This document shows, piece after piece, positions 12,190 through 23,544 of a stretch of 64,000 nt of DNA. The stretch's first letter is position 1. The number at the start of each line of letters is the position of its first letter. The position numbers were made by a program, and so were the translations under genes. The notes below the pieces were generated by a model. It made no database searches and was not told where the DNA came from. It saw only the letters and a list, made by a program, of their open reading frames with translations. Source of the stretch: Eucalyptus grandis (taxonomy: Eukaryota > Streptophyta > Magnoliopsida > Myrtales > Myrtaceae); assembly GCF_016545825.1 (NCBI RefSeq), contig NC_052612.1, positions 42,701,738 to 42,765,737 of the forward strand, given 5' to 3'.

Positions 12190-12553
12190 TGTTGTACTTT
12201 AGCTAGGTACGTTCATGATGGGGTGAGAGACATTATTGAAAGGGTATGAAGTGAGAGGTATAAAAACCTCTTAGATGACAACTGTTGGTGGTGGTTGTTG
12301 GCAAAAAAGTACGTTTAGAAAGAACGTACGCTCATTTCTCTCCCATTTCCATCGAAGGCATTCTATTTCACTTTTACGAAAACGATTTGCATTTACGCCG
12401 TGGAAATCGGGTGCTTTCCTTGTGATTGCATCCAGACTAACATGAGGAAGTGACGTTCGTGTTTCATTGACAATTCAACGTTCGTTCCAGAGCCATTTGC
12501 TATTTGCGCATCGGAATCAGGTAAGTCGTCTTCCGCCGACATGAATTCCAACA
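12190..12553 (+). repeat. 3' LTR of copia element
   Basis: A 364-bp LTR, TGTTGTACTT...ATTCCAACA, matching the 5' LTR at about 95 percent by eye. It is followed by the target duplication ATGGG and the resumed block P sequence. Confidence 0.93.
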
Positions 12554-12817
12554 ATGGGTAAGTCACTTGTATTGCGTAACTGGATTGAAATTCCCACACA
12601 AGGCAGGGAATTTCAGCTAAAAGATATATCATACCTCTTTAAATATGCTTTTCGGTTTTGATCAAATCTGGAGACAGCTATTTTAGCTGTTGGTTTTTTC
12701 ATCTTCCTTTTTGGCAAATATTACAAAAAAAAACCTCCAAACTATGCTCACAGTAACTCAAATATTCTCAAATTTTGTTGTATCTCAAAAAAAAAAAAAA
12801 AAAAAAAAAACAGAAGT

Positions 12818-14930
12818 AATGATTGGTGGCATCATACCCTCACATCGCAATTTGCTTCCCATGCTCGGATATTGCAGTGCCCCATGGCATTTGCTCGTCT
12901 ACCCATTCATGATCAATATAAGTCTAGCATCATGCTTGAGTAAGCGAAACGATAATCAACCCCCGCTGGACTGGCCTCCCCGCATGAAAATAGCCGTGAA
13001 AGCTGCGAGAGGGCTGTCCCATCTGCATGATCGGAACATAGTGCACCAAGATATCAAAGCTGCAAGCAGTATGTGGATGGGGAATTTGAGCCTCACACTG
13101 GAGACTTTGGATTGGCCAAGCTCATCGATCGCTATCACGGTGAAGACTGTGTGGATCTTATTGAGGAGGCACCCGTACTTCCGAGGAAGGAATTCAAAAC
13201 AGGATCCGACAATGAATTTTGGAGGTTGGGACACTTGTAGTGTCATAACTTGGTACAGAGGGACACTTAAGTGTCAATATCGGAGTAAAATGGGACACTT
13301 AAGTGTCACTCCGGCGAAAATCCGGCCAAATGGCTGACGTGGCAATTTTCCAGCGAGTTTGGTCCAAAACGGTGTCGTTTTGCATGCTGACATGACAGAG
13401 AAAACGCAAAAACGAAGCCGTTTCGTGTCTACATGTAAATAATAATATATAAATTAATTAAATTAGATTTAAAATATTCAAAAAACATTTAAAAAAATAA
13501 GAAAAATTTAAAATTTAAAAAAATTAAGAAAATTTAAAAAATTTAAAAAATTTAAAATTAAGAAAAATTAAAATTTTAAAAAAAAAAGGGGAGGTCGAAC
13601 GGGCGGCTCCTCGTCGCCACCGCCTCCCCGCCGTTGCCGAAGGGCCGGCGACGGAGGGGGGGGTCGGCCGGGTCGCCGACCCCGGCCAACCGACAGCGAG
13701 GGCCGCGACCTCGCCCCAAATTTGGGCGAGGGCTCGCGGGCCTCGCCGCGGCCGGTCGGCCGGGTCGCGGCCCTAGCAAGGGGCCGGGCGAGGCCGGCCG
13801 AGGGTGGCGGGGCCCGCGAGCCCTCGCCCGGATCTGGGCGAGGGTCGCAGCCCTCGCAACGATCCGGCGAGGGTCGCAGCCCTCGCGAGCGATCCTAGGC
13901 GAGGGCTCGCGGCCCTCGCCGTCGGCCTCACCGGGGCGCGACCCCACCGACCCTCCCCCTCCGTTGCCGGCCCTTCCCTGGCGACGGCGGGGAGGCGGCG
14001 GCGGCGAGGGAGCCGCCTAGTTCGACCTCCCCCTTTTTTTTAAAAAATTAATTTTTTAAATTTTTAAATTTTTAATTTTTCTTAATTTTTAAAATTTTTA
14101 AAATTTTTCTTAATTTTTTAAAATGTTTATATTTTTCTTATTTTTAAACTTTTTTGAATATTTTAAATTTAATTTAATTAATTTTTTATATTATTATTTA
14201 TATGTGTAATACACGAAATGACGTCATTTTTGCATTTTCTCACCACGCCGCCGTGCAAAACGACGCCATTTTAGACCAAGCTCGCCGGAAAGTCGCCACA
14301 TAAACCATTTGACCGAATTTCGCCGAAGTGGCTTTTAAGTGTCCCATTTAACTTCAAAACTGGCACTCAAGTGTACCATTTTAAAGTTATGGCACTTCAA
14401 TGTCCCTCGGTCCCAAGTTATGGCACTTACACTGTACTTCTGCCGTGAATTTTGTCTAAGTCACGATAGAGCTACGTGGCACAACAGGACATATTGCGCC
14501 AGAGTATCATTGTGCCAGGAAATGCTTGGTAAGGACAGATGTCTTTGCTTTTAGTATAATGCTTCTGGAACTCGTGACCGGACAAAATGCTTTTCATCCT
14601 GGAAGGCTTGCCGTGATGTTACTCGATTGGGTAAAAGGGCTTCTGGTAGAGCGTGGGTGGGACACTCTAGTGGATTCCGATCTGCAGGGTGCATATGACG
14701 AGGAGGACATAGAGAAAGTGATCCAGCTGGCTCTTTTGTGCACACAATCAGCCCCAAGAGAACGACCATCCATGGCACAAGTAGTTCCGAATTCTCAAAG
14801 GCCATAGCATCAAGGAGAGATAGCGAGGAGTATCAGACGAGGGAGCCAAATTGGCAATAAAGCGATAAAGTGACTGGATTGGGGTGGACTCCACTTCACG
14901 TCTTAGAGCTGAAGAATTATCCAAACCTAG
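12818..14930 (+). pseudogene. SERK-like kinase fragment B, split by a foldback element
   Basis: The 5' piece (about 12818-13212) encodes kinase subdomains III-VII: a stretch resembling SHRNLLPMLGYC, then SQPPLDW-like NQPPLDWPPRMKIA, ARGLSHLHD and H-Q-D in place of HRD, followed by a frame change near 13070. It is interrupted at 13222-14445 by a Mutator-like foldback element. The 3' piece (about 14455-14930) continues with a GHIAPEY-like stretch, [32 protein letters not shown] and [10 protein letters not shown]. This copy keeps the most SERK-like wording of the cluster. The ATP loop and N-terminus are missing and a 24-base poly-A run precedes the 5' piece. Frame changes and stops make it a pseudogene. 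Confidence 0.85.
13222..14445. mobile_element. Mutator-like foldback element 1 (9-bp TSD)
   Basis: The element is flanked by a perfect 9-bp duplication TGAATTTTG (13213-13221 and 14446-14454), the size typical of Mutator-like elements. Almost the whole element is an inverted repeat. Its outer arms contain reiterated units such as GGGACACTTAAGTGTCA and CATAACTTGG. The next inner arms are AT-rich (TTTAAAAAATT type). The core (13590-14020) is very GC-rich with mirrored GCGAGGGTCGCAGCCCTCGC strings. There is no transposase, so it is non-autonomous. It interrupts kinase fragment B. Confidence 0.85.
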
Positions 14931-16560
14931 ATAATCTATTTGTTGATGCAACAACCTGGCCCCTTCTAAACAGCGCAGACTCCTGCAACGAGTGTTCTGA
15001 CCGGTGAACGTGGATCTTATCATATATTTTTAAACAAGTCTTCCTACCACTGCGGAATTTATCAACTATGACGAGATATATCATCGCTTATAATGAGATA
15101 TTATTACCAACAATGACATAATTTACCTACCTGAGTAGCGAGACACCACCAATCTATATATATCTTTATGGAAAACTCAGCCATGGTAAGGATGTTGTAC
15201 AATACTCTATCTTCCTTGGTCAACGATGTCATTGAATATCTTTTCATTGAATACCTTTTCATTGATCAATTTAGTGCTTAATATCAAACTATGGCCACAT
15301 TCAGTACACCGTGACTGGGCCTAACAAGATTCCCCTTGTGGTAGGTCTCCACCTATATCAGTTAGCAGCTCGACTCAAACAGAACGTCCTAAGAACGATA
15401 TGCTTATTCACAACCTCTCAATGAATATAGATCATAATGCCAATGAGCATAGAACCCTAACTTACTCTCAAATCACAAACAAATTCATAGTCCATTTCAG
15501 AGATTAGGTTTACACATATATACATATAGCTTTTCATAATCCATTAATCAAGCAAAATACATTTCATGTAGCATTTTTCTAGCCATTTCACAAATTATCA
15601 ACCCATTAATGAATTTCAGAACGTAATGTCTTGAAAACTTAGTACGTGTTATCATATCAGGTAAGCATGGCATGACATGGTACTTGAAAAGAAATGAATA
15701 GTGCTTTTTAAGCATTTGTTTTAAGCGATGGTATTTAAAACCCAGGTTGGTCATTGAAAACCTCAGCCATGGTAAGGATGTTGTAATGAATAGGTATTTG
15801 AAAAGTTACCTTTTGTCGTGTTTTGTTTGGTAAGTCGCTGGAGAAATATAGCATAGTACGATCTTTTGAGTTTTATGGTTAGCTGGAGAGATGTATGTGT
15901 CCATTTTGACAGACCGCTTGTAATTTGCTTGCCATCTTGTCAGATATGTTTATATTCTGGTAAACGAGTACCGATCAGATGAAATTGTTGGAGCAAGTTC
16001 AGTGGTGCAACGAAAAAGACATTAGGAGATCAAGAAAGCATTTTATTCCGTCACAAATATATCGTCTCCAACGTGAGGGCCACCAATTTGATCTTCTTGA
16101 TGCTCATACCCCACGGGTACCGGTGCCTGCAGGACTGAGAATCCAACTGAAAATCATATGGGGTAAAATTGTTGACCTCTTGCCTCTCATCTCCTGAGAA
16201 ATACTAAAGTATAATGTAAATAATAGAAAAAAGAAATGGGATTAACATCAAAGATGGTTCATTCTATTTATCATATATTGACATGGAACTTACAATGGAT
16301 CATTTCTTTTTTGTCCCTTGGACTGTTTGTGGAACTGAAAGACCATGCATTGAGCACACCGAACTGTCCAGTACCAGCATTGAACTAAGGCTAATCACCA
16401 GATCCGAGGATGTTTGACCACTTCCTACCCAAGCTAAGAAGGACGATTCTCCATCTACAGCTGTATTGTTCAGAGGAGGATGAGAGTAGGAAAATGCGAA
16501 GCAACCGATAAGGGCCTCATAGGAATTTGCTTTGTGAGCTCGGCTTCTGAATCAGCCTTT
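14931..16560. other. Kinase downstream region and intergenic DNA
   Basis: No gene is seen. Positions 15060-15140 match the kinase downstream region at 4140-4215 and 32065-32120, and 15315-15390 match 33970-34040. A 23-bp perfect direct repeat, TCAGCCATGGTAAGGATGTT plus GTA, occurs at 15177-15199 and 15763-15785, bracketing about 560 bases. Confidence 0.5.
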
Positions 16561-16565
16561 CTCCC

Positions 16566-18300
16566 TAATCGTTAGCTTTTTGTAAATTGGAAGCAGGGCC
16601 TTTGTGCTTGGAAAAAGTGGCTATACCGTGTGGAAAAACCGTGTTATGTGCCAAGAGCCAAAATTTGAGGGGGACTAATTCTATAATTAATCCTATACTG
16701 TTTACTCACCCTGTGCATTTTTTCTTTTCAAGGATAGTAAGATGAGTCTCCCAGCTTCAAGACTGCTTCGTCGATGCTTCTTGGAAGCCATTGAAGCCCA
16801 ATAGCCATTAATGGACCCCAGAAATGAAAAAACTTGTCCATACATAGCTCTCAACAGCAAGATGGGGTCATCAACACCCACTTAGTGGTAATACGATAAT
16901 TTTCTGTCCTTGAAAGAGACTATCTTTGCTGTGTGAGAGTGGTTAGTTTAATAATAAAAGTTAATCATAGAATTGGGCCCCATCAAGTGGAGGTGCATAA
17001 GACAGATTTCTCCAATCGGTAAGGCAAGGGTCCCGGTCCCCCCCAGTTGGCGTATTCGGAAGAAAATAGCCATGCGAGTAGCGAGAGGGCTTTCCCATTT
17101 GCATCATCTGAACATAATGCATACGGACATCAAAGCTGCTACAATTCTGCTGGATGATAAATTCGACCCCCACATCGGAGACTTTGGATTGGGTAAGTTC
17201 ATCAATCTCTATGCAGACTGCATTGTGGAGGCACCAGGATTCCCCACTAGCAAACAAAAAGCGGAATCCAAGAATGACTATTACGGTGTGAAAATATATG
17301 TACATGGAACTATGGATAGTAATATACATGTGATATGGTTTCCCTTTTAGCGAAAAAGGAAATAAAAAGGATCTCTTTTTCTCCAATCCTTTCTCCATCG
17401 TGAAATGTTCTGGTTAACAGGAAGCAGGGACTTTGTGCTTGGAAAGTGACCATATTGAGTGGGAAAATCTGCCCCCAAACGGTTGGGCCTGATTCTATGA
17501 ATTCCTTTCATCTTTAGACTATGATACTCATTCACATTAAGAATTATCTCTTTCAAGGCTAGTGAAGTTACTCTCAACTTCCAGTCTGCTTCTTTCGTGC
17601 TTCTTGGAAAATCGCTACCTCCCTCTTTCCCAGCTCTTAGCCACAATCTGAAGCAACCTTCTTGGTCCAGATCTTGGATCAACTATAGCAACGCAGAGGA
17701 AGATATGCTTGAAAATAAATTCCAAAATATAGTGTTTATTTTGAATCATGAAGTGCATATTATAATATCCGAGGTCTCTATTTATAGGGAAGTCACCATT
17801 TAGGAAATAACCAAATAACTTAAATCAAATAATAAAATCAAGGAAAAGATATTGATAAAAGGGAAGCTTTTCAAAAGGCGACTAGAAAATCTGCAAAACA
17901 CGTCTAAAATCTTTGACGTCCCCAAAGTCAAGGAAAATATGTGATTTCAAATCAAACATTGTAACCCATTTGTAACTTTGAAGATCCCGCAATCCTCTTT
18001 GATTTGTGGAACGCCTACTCTTATGACGCTCTAATGTTTCCATATAAACATTTGTCGGTTTGTCAACATCATATAGCCATTGTTTAATATGAAGTATAAC
18101 AAAGTCGCTGCTTATTCTCTAATTCTAAGCTTTTTGTAAATGGAAGCAAAGCCTTTGTTTGTGCTTGGAAAAGTGGCTACCATGTGGGAAAACCGTGTTG
18201 TGCGTCAAGGGCCAAACTTGTGGTACTAATTCTACAATTAATCCTATCATGTTCACTCACCCTGCACATTTTTTTTTATTGAAGGGTAGTAAGATTAGTC
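16566..18300. repeat. Three diverged copies of a ~200-bp block
   Basis: Copies lie at about 16566-16770, 17405-17610 and 18118-18305. Shared strings include GCCTTTGTGCTTGGAAA, AATTCTAYAATTAATCCTAT and TTCAAGG.TAGTAAGATGAGTCTCCCA. They carry no recognised coding sequence and flank kinase fragment C, suggesting small local duplications. Between copies 2 and 3, about 17690-18110 is AT-rich with a CTATTTATAGG string and no gene. Confidence 0.6.
16970..17330 (+). pseudogene. SERK-like kinase fragment C
   Basis: It encodes the middle of the kinase domain only: RIRKKIAMRVARGLSHLHH, then H-T-D in place of HRD, KAATILLDDKFDPHIGDFG, and the family activation-segment insert (EAPGFPTSKQKAESKND). It then breaks off after a stretch resembling YVHGTMD. 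Nothing of the N-lobe or the C-terminal lobe is attached. The frame is open over about 120 codons but the fragment cannot be a working kinase. Confidence 0.8.
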
Positions 18301-18699
18301 TCCCATAGCTCGAGTCTTGCCGCAAACCAGCGAGGCTTGAGCTCACCAATCTGGCGAGACTCAAGCCTCATCATTTTTGGCAAGCTTAAGGCTATCGAGG
18401 CTCGAGCCTGGCCAGCTCACTTGTGGTTGTCGTCAAGCAGTCGCAATGGAGGAAGGAGGAAAAAGAAAGAGATAGAAAAATTCAAAATTCAAATTTTAAA
18501 AAAATATATTATTTAAAAAAATTCCTGAGATAAAATTATGAAATTGAAATCATTTTTCGATAAGATCCAAATATCAGAAAACGCTTTTGATCATATTTAT
18601 CAAATAAAAGAAAACTAACTGTATTTTTAGAAAATATTTTTCTTGGAAGTATTTTCCTTTGTTATGTGAATTTTTCACAAAATCAATGCACCGCTAATA

Positions 18700-18830
18700 G
18701 CAATCAAAAGACTCAGTTCCAAATGGAAGTAGAATCGAGGATGGGGATGCCTCCGCATCGTAATCTGGTTCAGGTACGCAGGTTTGAACGGATGCATGGA
18801 ACTGCACTCATGGTCAATGCAATAGGCCTT
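18700..18830 (+). pseudogene. Short kinase-like remnant D
   Basis: A stretch reading FQMEVESRMGMPPHRNLVQV resembles the helix-C to beta-4 region of the family (EVMVGSIIPPRHNLLPM in gene 1). The similarity ends after about 25 residues, then a few residues resembling GLSHMRVDSHG follow. It is too short to be sure; chance similarity is possible. Confidence 0.4.
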
Positions 18831-19539
18831 TCCCATATGCGCGTGGACTCTCATGGCCTAAAAGACCGTTTTACCGAAAATTATTAAACTGCCCCCCAAA
18901 GATTGGTCCCCACCCAAAATATTTACAAATTAGTAAACTTCCATATAATTTTTCCAGAACATCACAAAATGATTTTTCTCATGGAACAGTAAAAAAAAAA
19001 AAAACCAAGAACACTGTTGTTTTCCCGGTATTCATACTTTAGATTTCTTGCCATTGATGTTCTTGTCTAAGAATTAAAAACGGACCATTCGCAGCCTTTG
19101 GCGAGTCATATCCATCAATCCATGATCTGAAAGGTATTCCATCATTTCCAGGGAAACAACCCCACGATGATAACTTAAACCAAAAGCATTCTAAGTTTCT
19201 TAAAAAAAAAAAAATCTTGTATTACAACTGCCTTGGAAATCTGTTGGTCAAAAGCAGGTTGTCCTGGAAATTCAACATAATGTCTGCTTGTGAGAATTAT
19301 CTATACGCGTGGTCCCCTACGCCGGCCGTGAAATCATCGATCCTTTTTCTTCTTCTTTTTTTCCCTTTTTTTTTTTTTGGCTCGGCAAGATTGCAAAGAG
19401 GAAGAGCTTATACAGAGGTTGCTTGGTAGTTACGGGTAGGATGAATTGTCAGACGATGTCAGTATGATAAACATTGTTTCTTTGGTAAACTGAAGTCATA
19501 AAATAGGCCTGTTGTGTTATCTCGAAAGTTATAATAGTA

Positions 19540-20060
19540 GTAATGCGCAGTCGCAAATTCCATGTGGTGACAAAAGTAAAGTTCAAGTATCACACAAGAA
19601 TAATAGTTCAACATTAAATCTACTGCACTGAGGTAGGACTCATAGGTCACTCGATTTTTTCACGTTAAATAAGTATTTTTTGGCAGTTAAGGTTGTTCCT
19701 CATACACTATGATATGCTTTAGCTTGAAGTCAATGCCGTGCTTACAAGGACATGCTTTGATGAATGAATGGCTAGGAAGTGCAATGACTCACTTCCAAAT
19801 AAGATGAGTCTTTTTTTTACTTTTTTTTGTCGTACCAAAGAGGATGAGTTATGAGAAAGAATTAGCTTGAACATGTATCACTAATTGAAAAGTGATTTGT
19901 TCTATGTGACTGGATGGGAATTCCATCCATTTATCCAAGGCAGCAAATTTCAGCTAAAAGATCATTGCTTGGCCAAAAAATATATAACAAAATGATAACA
20001 CAGACCTCTTTGAATGTGCATTCCATTTTTGAACAAATCTGGAAATCAGCTATTCTAGCC
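19540..20060. repeat. Duplicated upstream block P, copy 3
   Basis: Shares with the other copies the strings CACTCGATTTTTTCACGTTAAA, GCTTGAAGTCAA and AAATCTGGAAATCAGCTATT. It lies about 1.3 kb upstream of kinase gene 2, as copy 1 lies upstream of gene 1. From about 20190 to 20640 a second shared block follows, related to 25550-25950 and 43240-43620. Confidence 0.7.
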
Positions 20061-20869
20061 TCTTTTTTTCTTTTTCGCCTCTTCTACCGTTTTGGGCCAG
20101 TTGTCCTTGAGGCCATTGCCTTCCGCGCGAGAGGAAGTGTAGTTTGATTTGTCTCGTGCACTCGTCACTCAACAATTCGAACTTTGATTAGAAATGAATA
20201 ATCCAACGCTGCAAAAACGTAAGACGTGCGAGCTTCTTCTCTCTTCTTGGTAATTAGATGGGTCGGTCAAGAAAAAAAATGATAGCTCAATCGGACATGA
20301 GAGCTCGGTGCAAAGCGCAAATACCATATAGTTGCTTTTCTGCAATTTTTTACTAGACCGGCAGCACTGAAGTTTAGTCAAAGAGAAAAAAAAGTGCGGA
20401 AGCATCTTATATCGTTTTTCTATGGGGTTTGAATGGGGCCTCATAATCATGTATAATGAGAAAAAGCAAAAAACAAGATTTAAAATCATTCTCTTTCACA
20501 TGGTTATCAACCAATGAAAACACATATACAAAAATTAGATTCATCTCATGCTTTTCCTTTTCAATGGTCACAAGACTCACGATAGAAGATATTTATTTAC
20601 AGATATTGATGTATGAAGTTTCAAGGAAAGTTGGGAAAGCTTGGAATTGAAAGGCAAAAATCCATAAAAATATCTAAACTATACTCATTGCTGTAATACA
20701 TTAATTTTGAACTATTTTTTGTAACATAAAAAATATAAATTATATCTATTGTAATGCATTTATCCTAATTTTTTTTTCTTTCGATATAAAAAAACTCCTA
20801 ATTTGTACCAGAATTCTCATCAGATGATTCTTGGTACTGTACCTAATGACATTAACTATTATTAAAATT

Positions 20870-21337
20870 TCTGGTATTCGTATTAGTCGGGAGCCTTCGC
20901 TATTACGAAAGAAAAGGGGCTTTTTCCCCGTCCGTTCACTTCCCTCCGAACCGCCAATTTTCCATTACTTCAATGCTGGAGACAATTCATGTCAAGTCAA
21001 TCTCCATCGCTATTGACATTATGAGGGAACTCCTAAAAGTCTTCTCTGGACTGACGAAGAAGTGCTCACAAACCATTCGCACTGCCTCTTGGAAGCTGCC
21101 ATGGCAGTGTCCTCTGTTAAAACTTCTGAGTTAGTTCTTAAGACTTCCATATCAGTGGCACCTTCCTCTGCAGTTTCCTTTGTTAAACTTCCGAGTAGCT
21201 TCTGAAAATTTCTCTATAACAGCTCTCACCCACAAGAGGAAGGGGCACAGCAATCTCTCACAACACACATTCGTTTGTTAAGCTCGTGATAAAGCAACTC
21301 GGGTTTGTTTTCTAGCGACAAGGGGAAAGGAAGGAAA
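20870..21337 (+). promoter_or_regulatory. Conserved promoter/5' leader of kinase gene 2
   Basis: Aligns along its length with 2161-2619. The TATA-like TCTATAAC lies at about 21212-21220, and the second half of the internal repeat (TTCCTCTGCAGTTTCCTTTG) is near 21162. The first repeat unit is shortened compared with gene 1 (CAGTGTCCTCTGTTAAAACT). Confidence 0.55.
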
Positions 21338-22714
21338 ATGGTGTTCAAATTCGCCACCTTCGATCCCACCCAAGATCCCAATGATTTCAACCCGGCTTTT
21401 CCACCTACTCCATCATCATCACCCTCGGTAACACTCTGTCAGCCATGCGAACACACCTACACGTTCACCAAAACCATCGTCAGCCGACTTGTTGCTGCCG
21501 GTGCTTCTCTTGTCTTGAGAGCCCCAACCTTTGCAGTTGATGGTCGTGAGATTCGAGACCAATCCGCAGAGACGCCATTACATAGTATTCATTTCGATGT
21601 CCATCCAGAATTTGGCCAAAGACAGCTTAAAGAATTTACTCTGAAGGAGTTGGAGGCAGCTACCCAAAAATTTAGCGACAAGAAAGTTTTGGGCCAAGGT
21701 GGATTTGGCAAAGTCTATGAGGGTCAGCTCTCTGATGGCTCTCTAGTGGCAATCAAAAGATGCGGTGCACAAAGCAATCAAGGTATCACAGAGTTCGAAA
21801 GCGAAATAATGGTGGGCAGGATCCTACCCCCACGTCACAATCTGGTTTCCATGCTCGGATTTTGCAGAACATCAAAATGCAAGGACTTATTGCTCGTCTA
21901 CCCTTTGATGATCAACAAAAGTGTGGACCATTGCTTGAGAGCGAAGCCCAAGACACGACCCCCGCTGGACTGGCTAACCCGCAGAAAAATAGCCCTGGGA
22001 GCTGCGAGAGGGCTGTCCCGTCTGCATGATCTGAACATTGTGCACCGAGACATCAAACCTTCAAACATTTTGTTGGATGAGGAATTTGAGCCTCACATTT
22101 CAGACTTTGGGTTGGTCAGGTTCACCAATCGCAGGCACGGTGAATACTCGGTGGATGGCATCGAGGAGGCACCTGTACTTCCGAGGAATGAATCCGAAGC
22201 AGCATCCCGCATTGAAGATTCAGATTCCTATTTCACGACTAGGATATGTGGCACGTATGGATATATGGCGCCAGAATATGGGTTGCGGGGGAAATACTCG
22301 GTGAAGACCGACGTCTTTGCATTTGGGGTAGTCCTTCTGCAACTCGTGACCGGACAAAGAACTGTGGTACCAGCAGCGAGTGCAAAGGAGTACGACATGG
22401 TGTTATCCGATTGGGTAAAGGGACTTCTGGCAGAGCGTCGATTGGAAATTTTAGTCGATCCCAATCTGCAGGGTAAGTATGACGAGGAGATAGAGAAAGT
22501 GATCCAGCTGGCTCTATTGTGCACCCACACGCTCCCAAGAGGACGACCATCCATGGCACAAGTAGTCCGAATACTCGAAGGCCATAGCATCGAGGAGAGA
22601 TGGGAGGAGTATCGTCGCTCTGAGGAGTATCCGATGCACTCTGAGGACGTCTCTTCGCTAAATCTCATAGAGTTCTCCGTACTCAGTCCCGTAGAGTTGT
22701 CCGGACCCAGATAA
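21338..22714 (+). CDS. SERK-like receptor-like cytoplasmic kinase, RD type (gene 2)
   Basis: A 458-residue single-exon kinase, a close paralogue of gene 1. I start at M 21338 (MVFKFATFDP), not the in-frame ATG at 21305, because the downstream start matches gene 1 and pseudogene 3. Glycine loop GQGGFG, lysine K140, H-R-D at 236-238, DFG at 256-258 and APE at 311-313 are all intact, so it should be an active RD-type kinase. It shares with gene 1 the proline/serine-rich N-terminus (FPPTPSSSPS), the short VAAGASLVL remnant without a plausible membrane span, and the long activation-segment insert containing EEAPVLPRNES. There is no ectodomain or signal peptide. Of all copies here, it is the best candidate for a functional enzyme. 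Its ligand, partner and substrate cannot be told from sequence. Confidence 0.9.
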   Translation: MVFKFATFDPTQDPNDFNPAFPPTPSSSPSVTLCQPCEHTYTFTKTIVSRLVAAGASLVLRAPTFAVDGREIRDQSAETPLHSIHFDVHPEFGQRQLKEFTLKELEAATQKFSDKKVLGQGGFGKVYEGQLSDGSLVAIKRCGAQSNQGITEFESEIMVGRILPPRHNLVSMLGFCRTSKCKDLLLVYPLMINKSVDHCLRAKPKTRPPLDWLTRRKIALGAARGLSRLHDLNIVHRDIKPSNILLDEEFEPHISDFGLVRFTNRRHGEYSVDGIEEAPVLPRNESEAASRIEDSDSYFTTRICGTYGYMAPEYGLRGKYSVKTDVFAFGVVLLQLVTGQRTVVPAASAKEYDMVLSDWVKGLLAERRLEILVDPNLQGKYDEEIEKVIQLALLCTHTLPRGRPSMAQVVRILEGHSIEERWEEYRRSEEYPMHSEDVSSLNLIEFSVLSPVELSGPR

Positions 22715-22784
22715 TCCATTTTTGATGTAACAATACAATCTTTATTACATGGATCAAGCTCTTAAAAAGTATACTTAAATGTTT

Positions 22785-23542
22785 GGGGGAGAGTTACCAA
22801 AAATGTCATAAATCTATTATAATTATGTTAATTCAATAGTAAACATTTTTTTTGTTAATTTAGTCATAAAGTTTTTTTTGTCAATTCAAAATATTTTACA
22901 TTTATGTCAACTTAATCCATCCAGCTAAATTTGGCCGAATGGCACTAATGTAACACTGTGGGTGTTAACTTGGACTTTATTAATAATTTTTAAATGAATT
23001 TTTTTAAATCTTTCCTTTTTTCTTTCCTTTCTTTTTTTTTCTTTATTTTTTTCCCTCACTAACAAGGATCGCTGGCCAATCCTCACCACCCACAAGTGAA
23101 GGCCAGGATGCCCTCGCCAGCACTACGTGAGGGAGCTAACAACCCTCCCCAAATCTAGTGAGGGCATTATCTAGGTGAGGGGCTATGACACCCTCATTAG
23201 ATCTTGCCAAGCAAGGGTCAAGGGTGCCACAATCCTCTCCTGGTCTGGGCAAGGGTTGTGACAACCTCACCCAATCTAGGCGAGCGAGGTTATCATGGCC
23301 AGCACCCAAAGTAGGCAAGGGCTACAACACCCTTGCCAGCTAGGGGGAAAAACCTAAAGAAAAGAAAAAGTGAAAAATAAAGAAATTAATAAATAATTAA
23401 ATTGTTATCAAAAATGTATAAGTAGTTAGTGTCAACCAGTCAAAACTGGTCAAATAGACTAAATTAAAACAAATGCAAAAAAAAAATATGACTAAATTAG
23501 CACGTTTATAATAGATTTAAGACTTTTTTAGTTATTCTTCCC
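22785..23542. mobile_element. Inverted-repeat element downstream of kinase gene 2
   Basis: The two ends are imperfect inverted repeats over about 90 bases: the left end reads CATAAATCTATTATAATTAT and the complement of the right end CTTAAATCTATTATAAACGT. The middle (23050-23340) contains mirrored strings of the GCGAGGG / CCTCGCC kind, as in foldback elements 1 and 3. No clear target duplication was found at the ends I chose, so the boundaries are approximate. It is likely a non-autonomous DNA transposon of the same broad type. Confidence 0.55.
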
Positions 23543-23544
23543 AC

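Larger units (their letters stand above)
5176..12553 (+). mobile_element. Ty1/copia LTR retrotransposon, full length but decayed
   Basis: The element is bounded by two 364-bp LTRs (5176-5539 and 12190-12553), both starting TGTTGT and ending CCAACA, and by a 5-bp target duplication ATGGG (5171-5175 and 12554-12558). The primer binding site matches initiator-methionine tRNA. The domain order is gag, protease, integrase, reverse transcriptase, RNase H, which is the copia order. It is inserted in block P copy 2, whose sequence resumes exactly after the right LTR. Counting by eye gives about 18 differences between LTRs, mostly transitions, about 5 percent. It cannot be autonomous because its coding region has many breaks. 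Confidence 0.95.

Noticed and set aside
13576..14043. GC-rich open frames of 79-128 codons inside foldback element 1
   Set aside because: Composition artefact of a palindromic GC-rich core; the frames mirror each other on the two strands.
17690..18110. Possible solo LTR on the minus strand (TGTTGACAAACC start, TATA box CTATAAATAG)
   Set aside because: No clear CA end and no target duplication could be found, so it is left as intergenic.
22785..23542. Fourth member of the 9-bp-TSD foldback family
   Set aside because: The arms differ in sequence from the other three and no 9-bp duplication is visible, so it is listed only as an inverted-repeat element.
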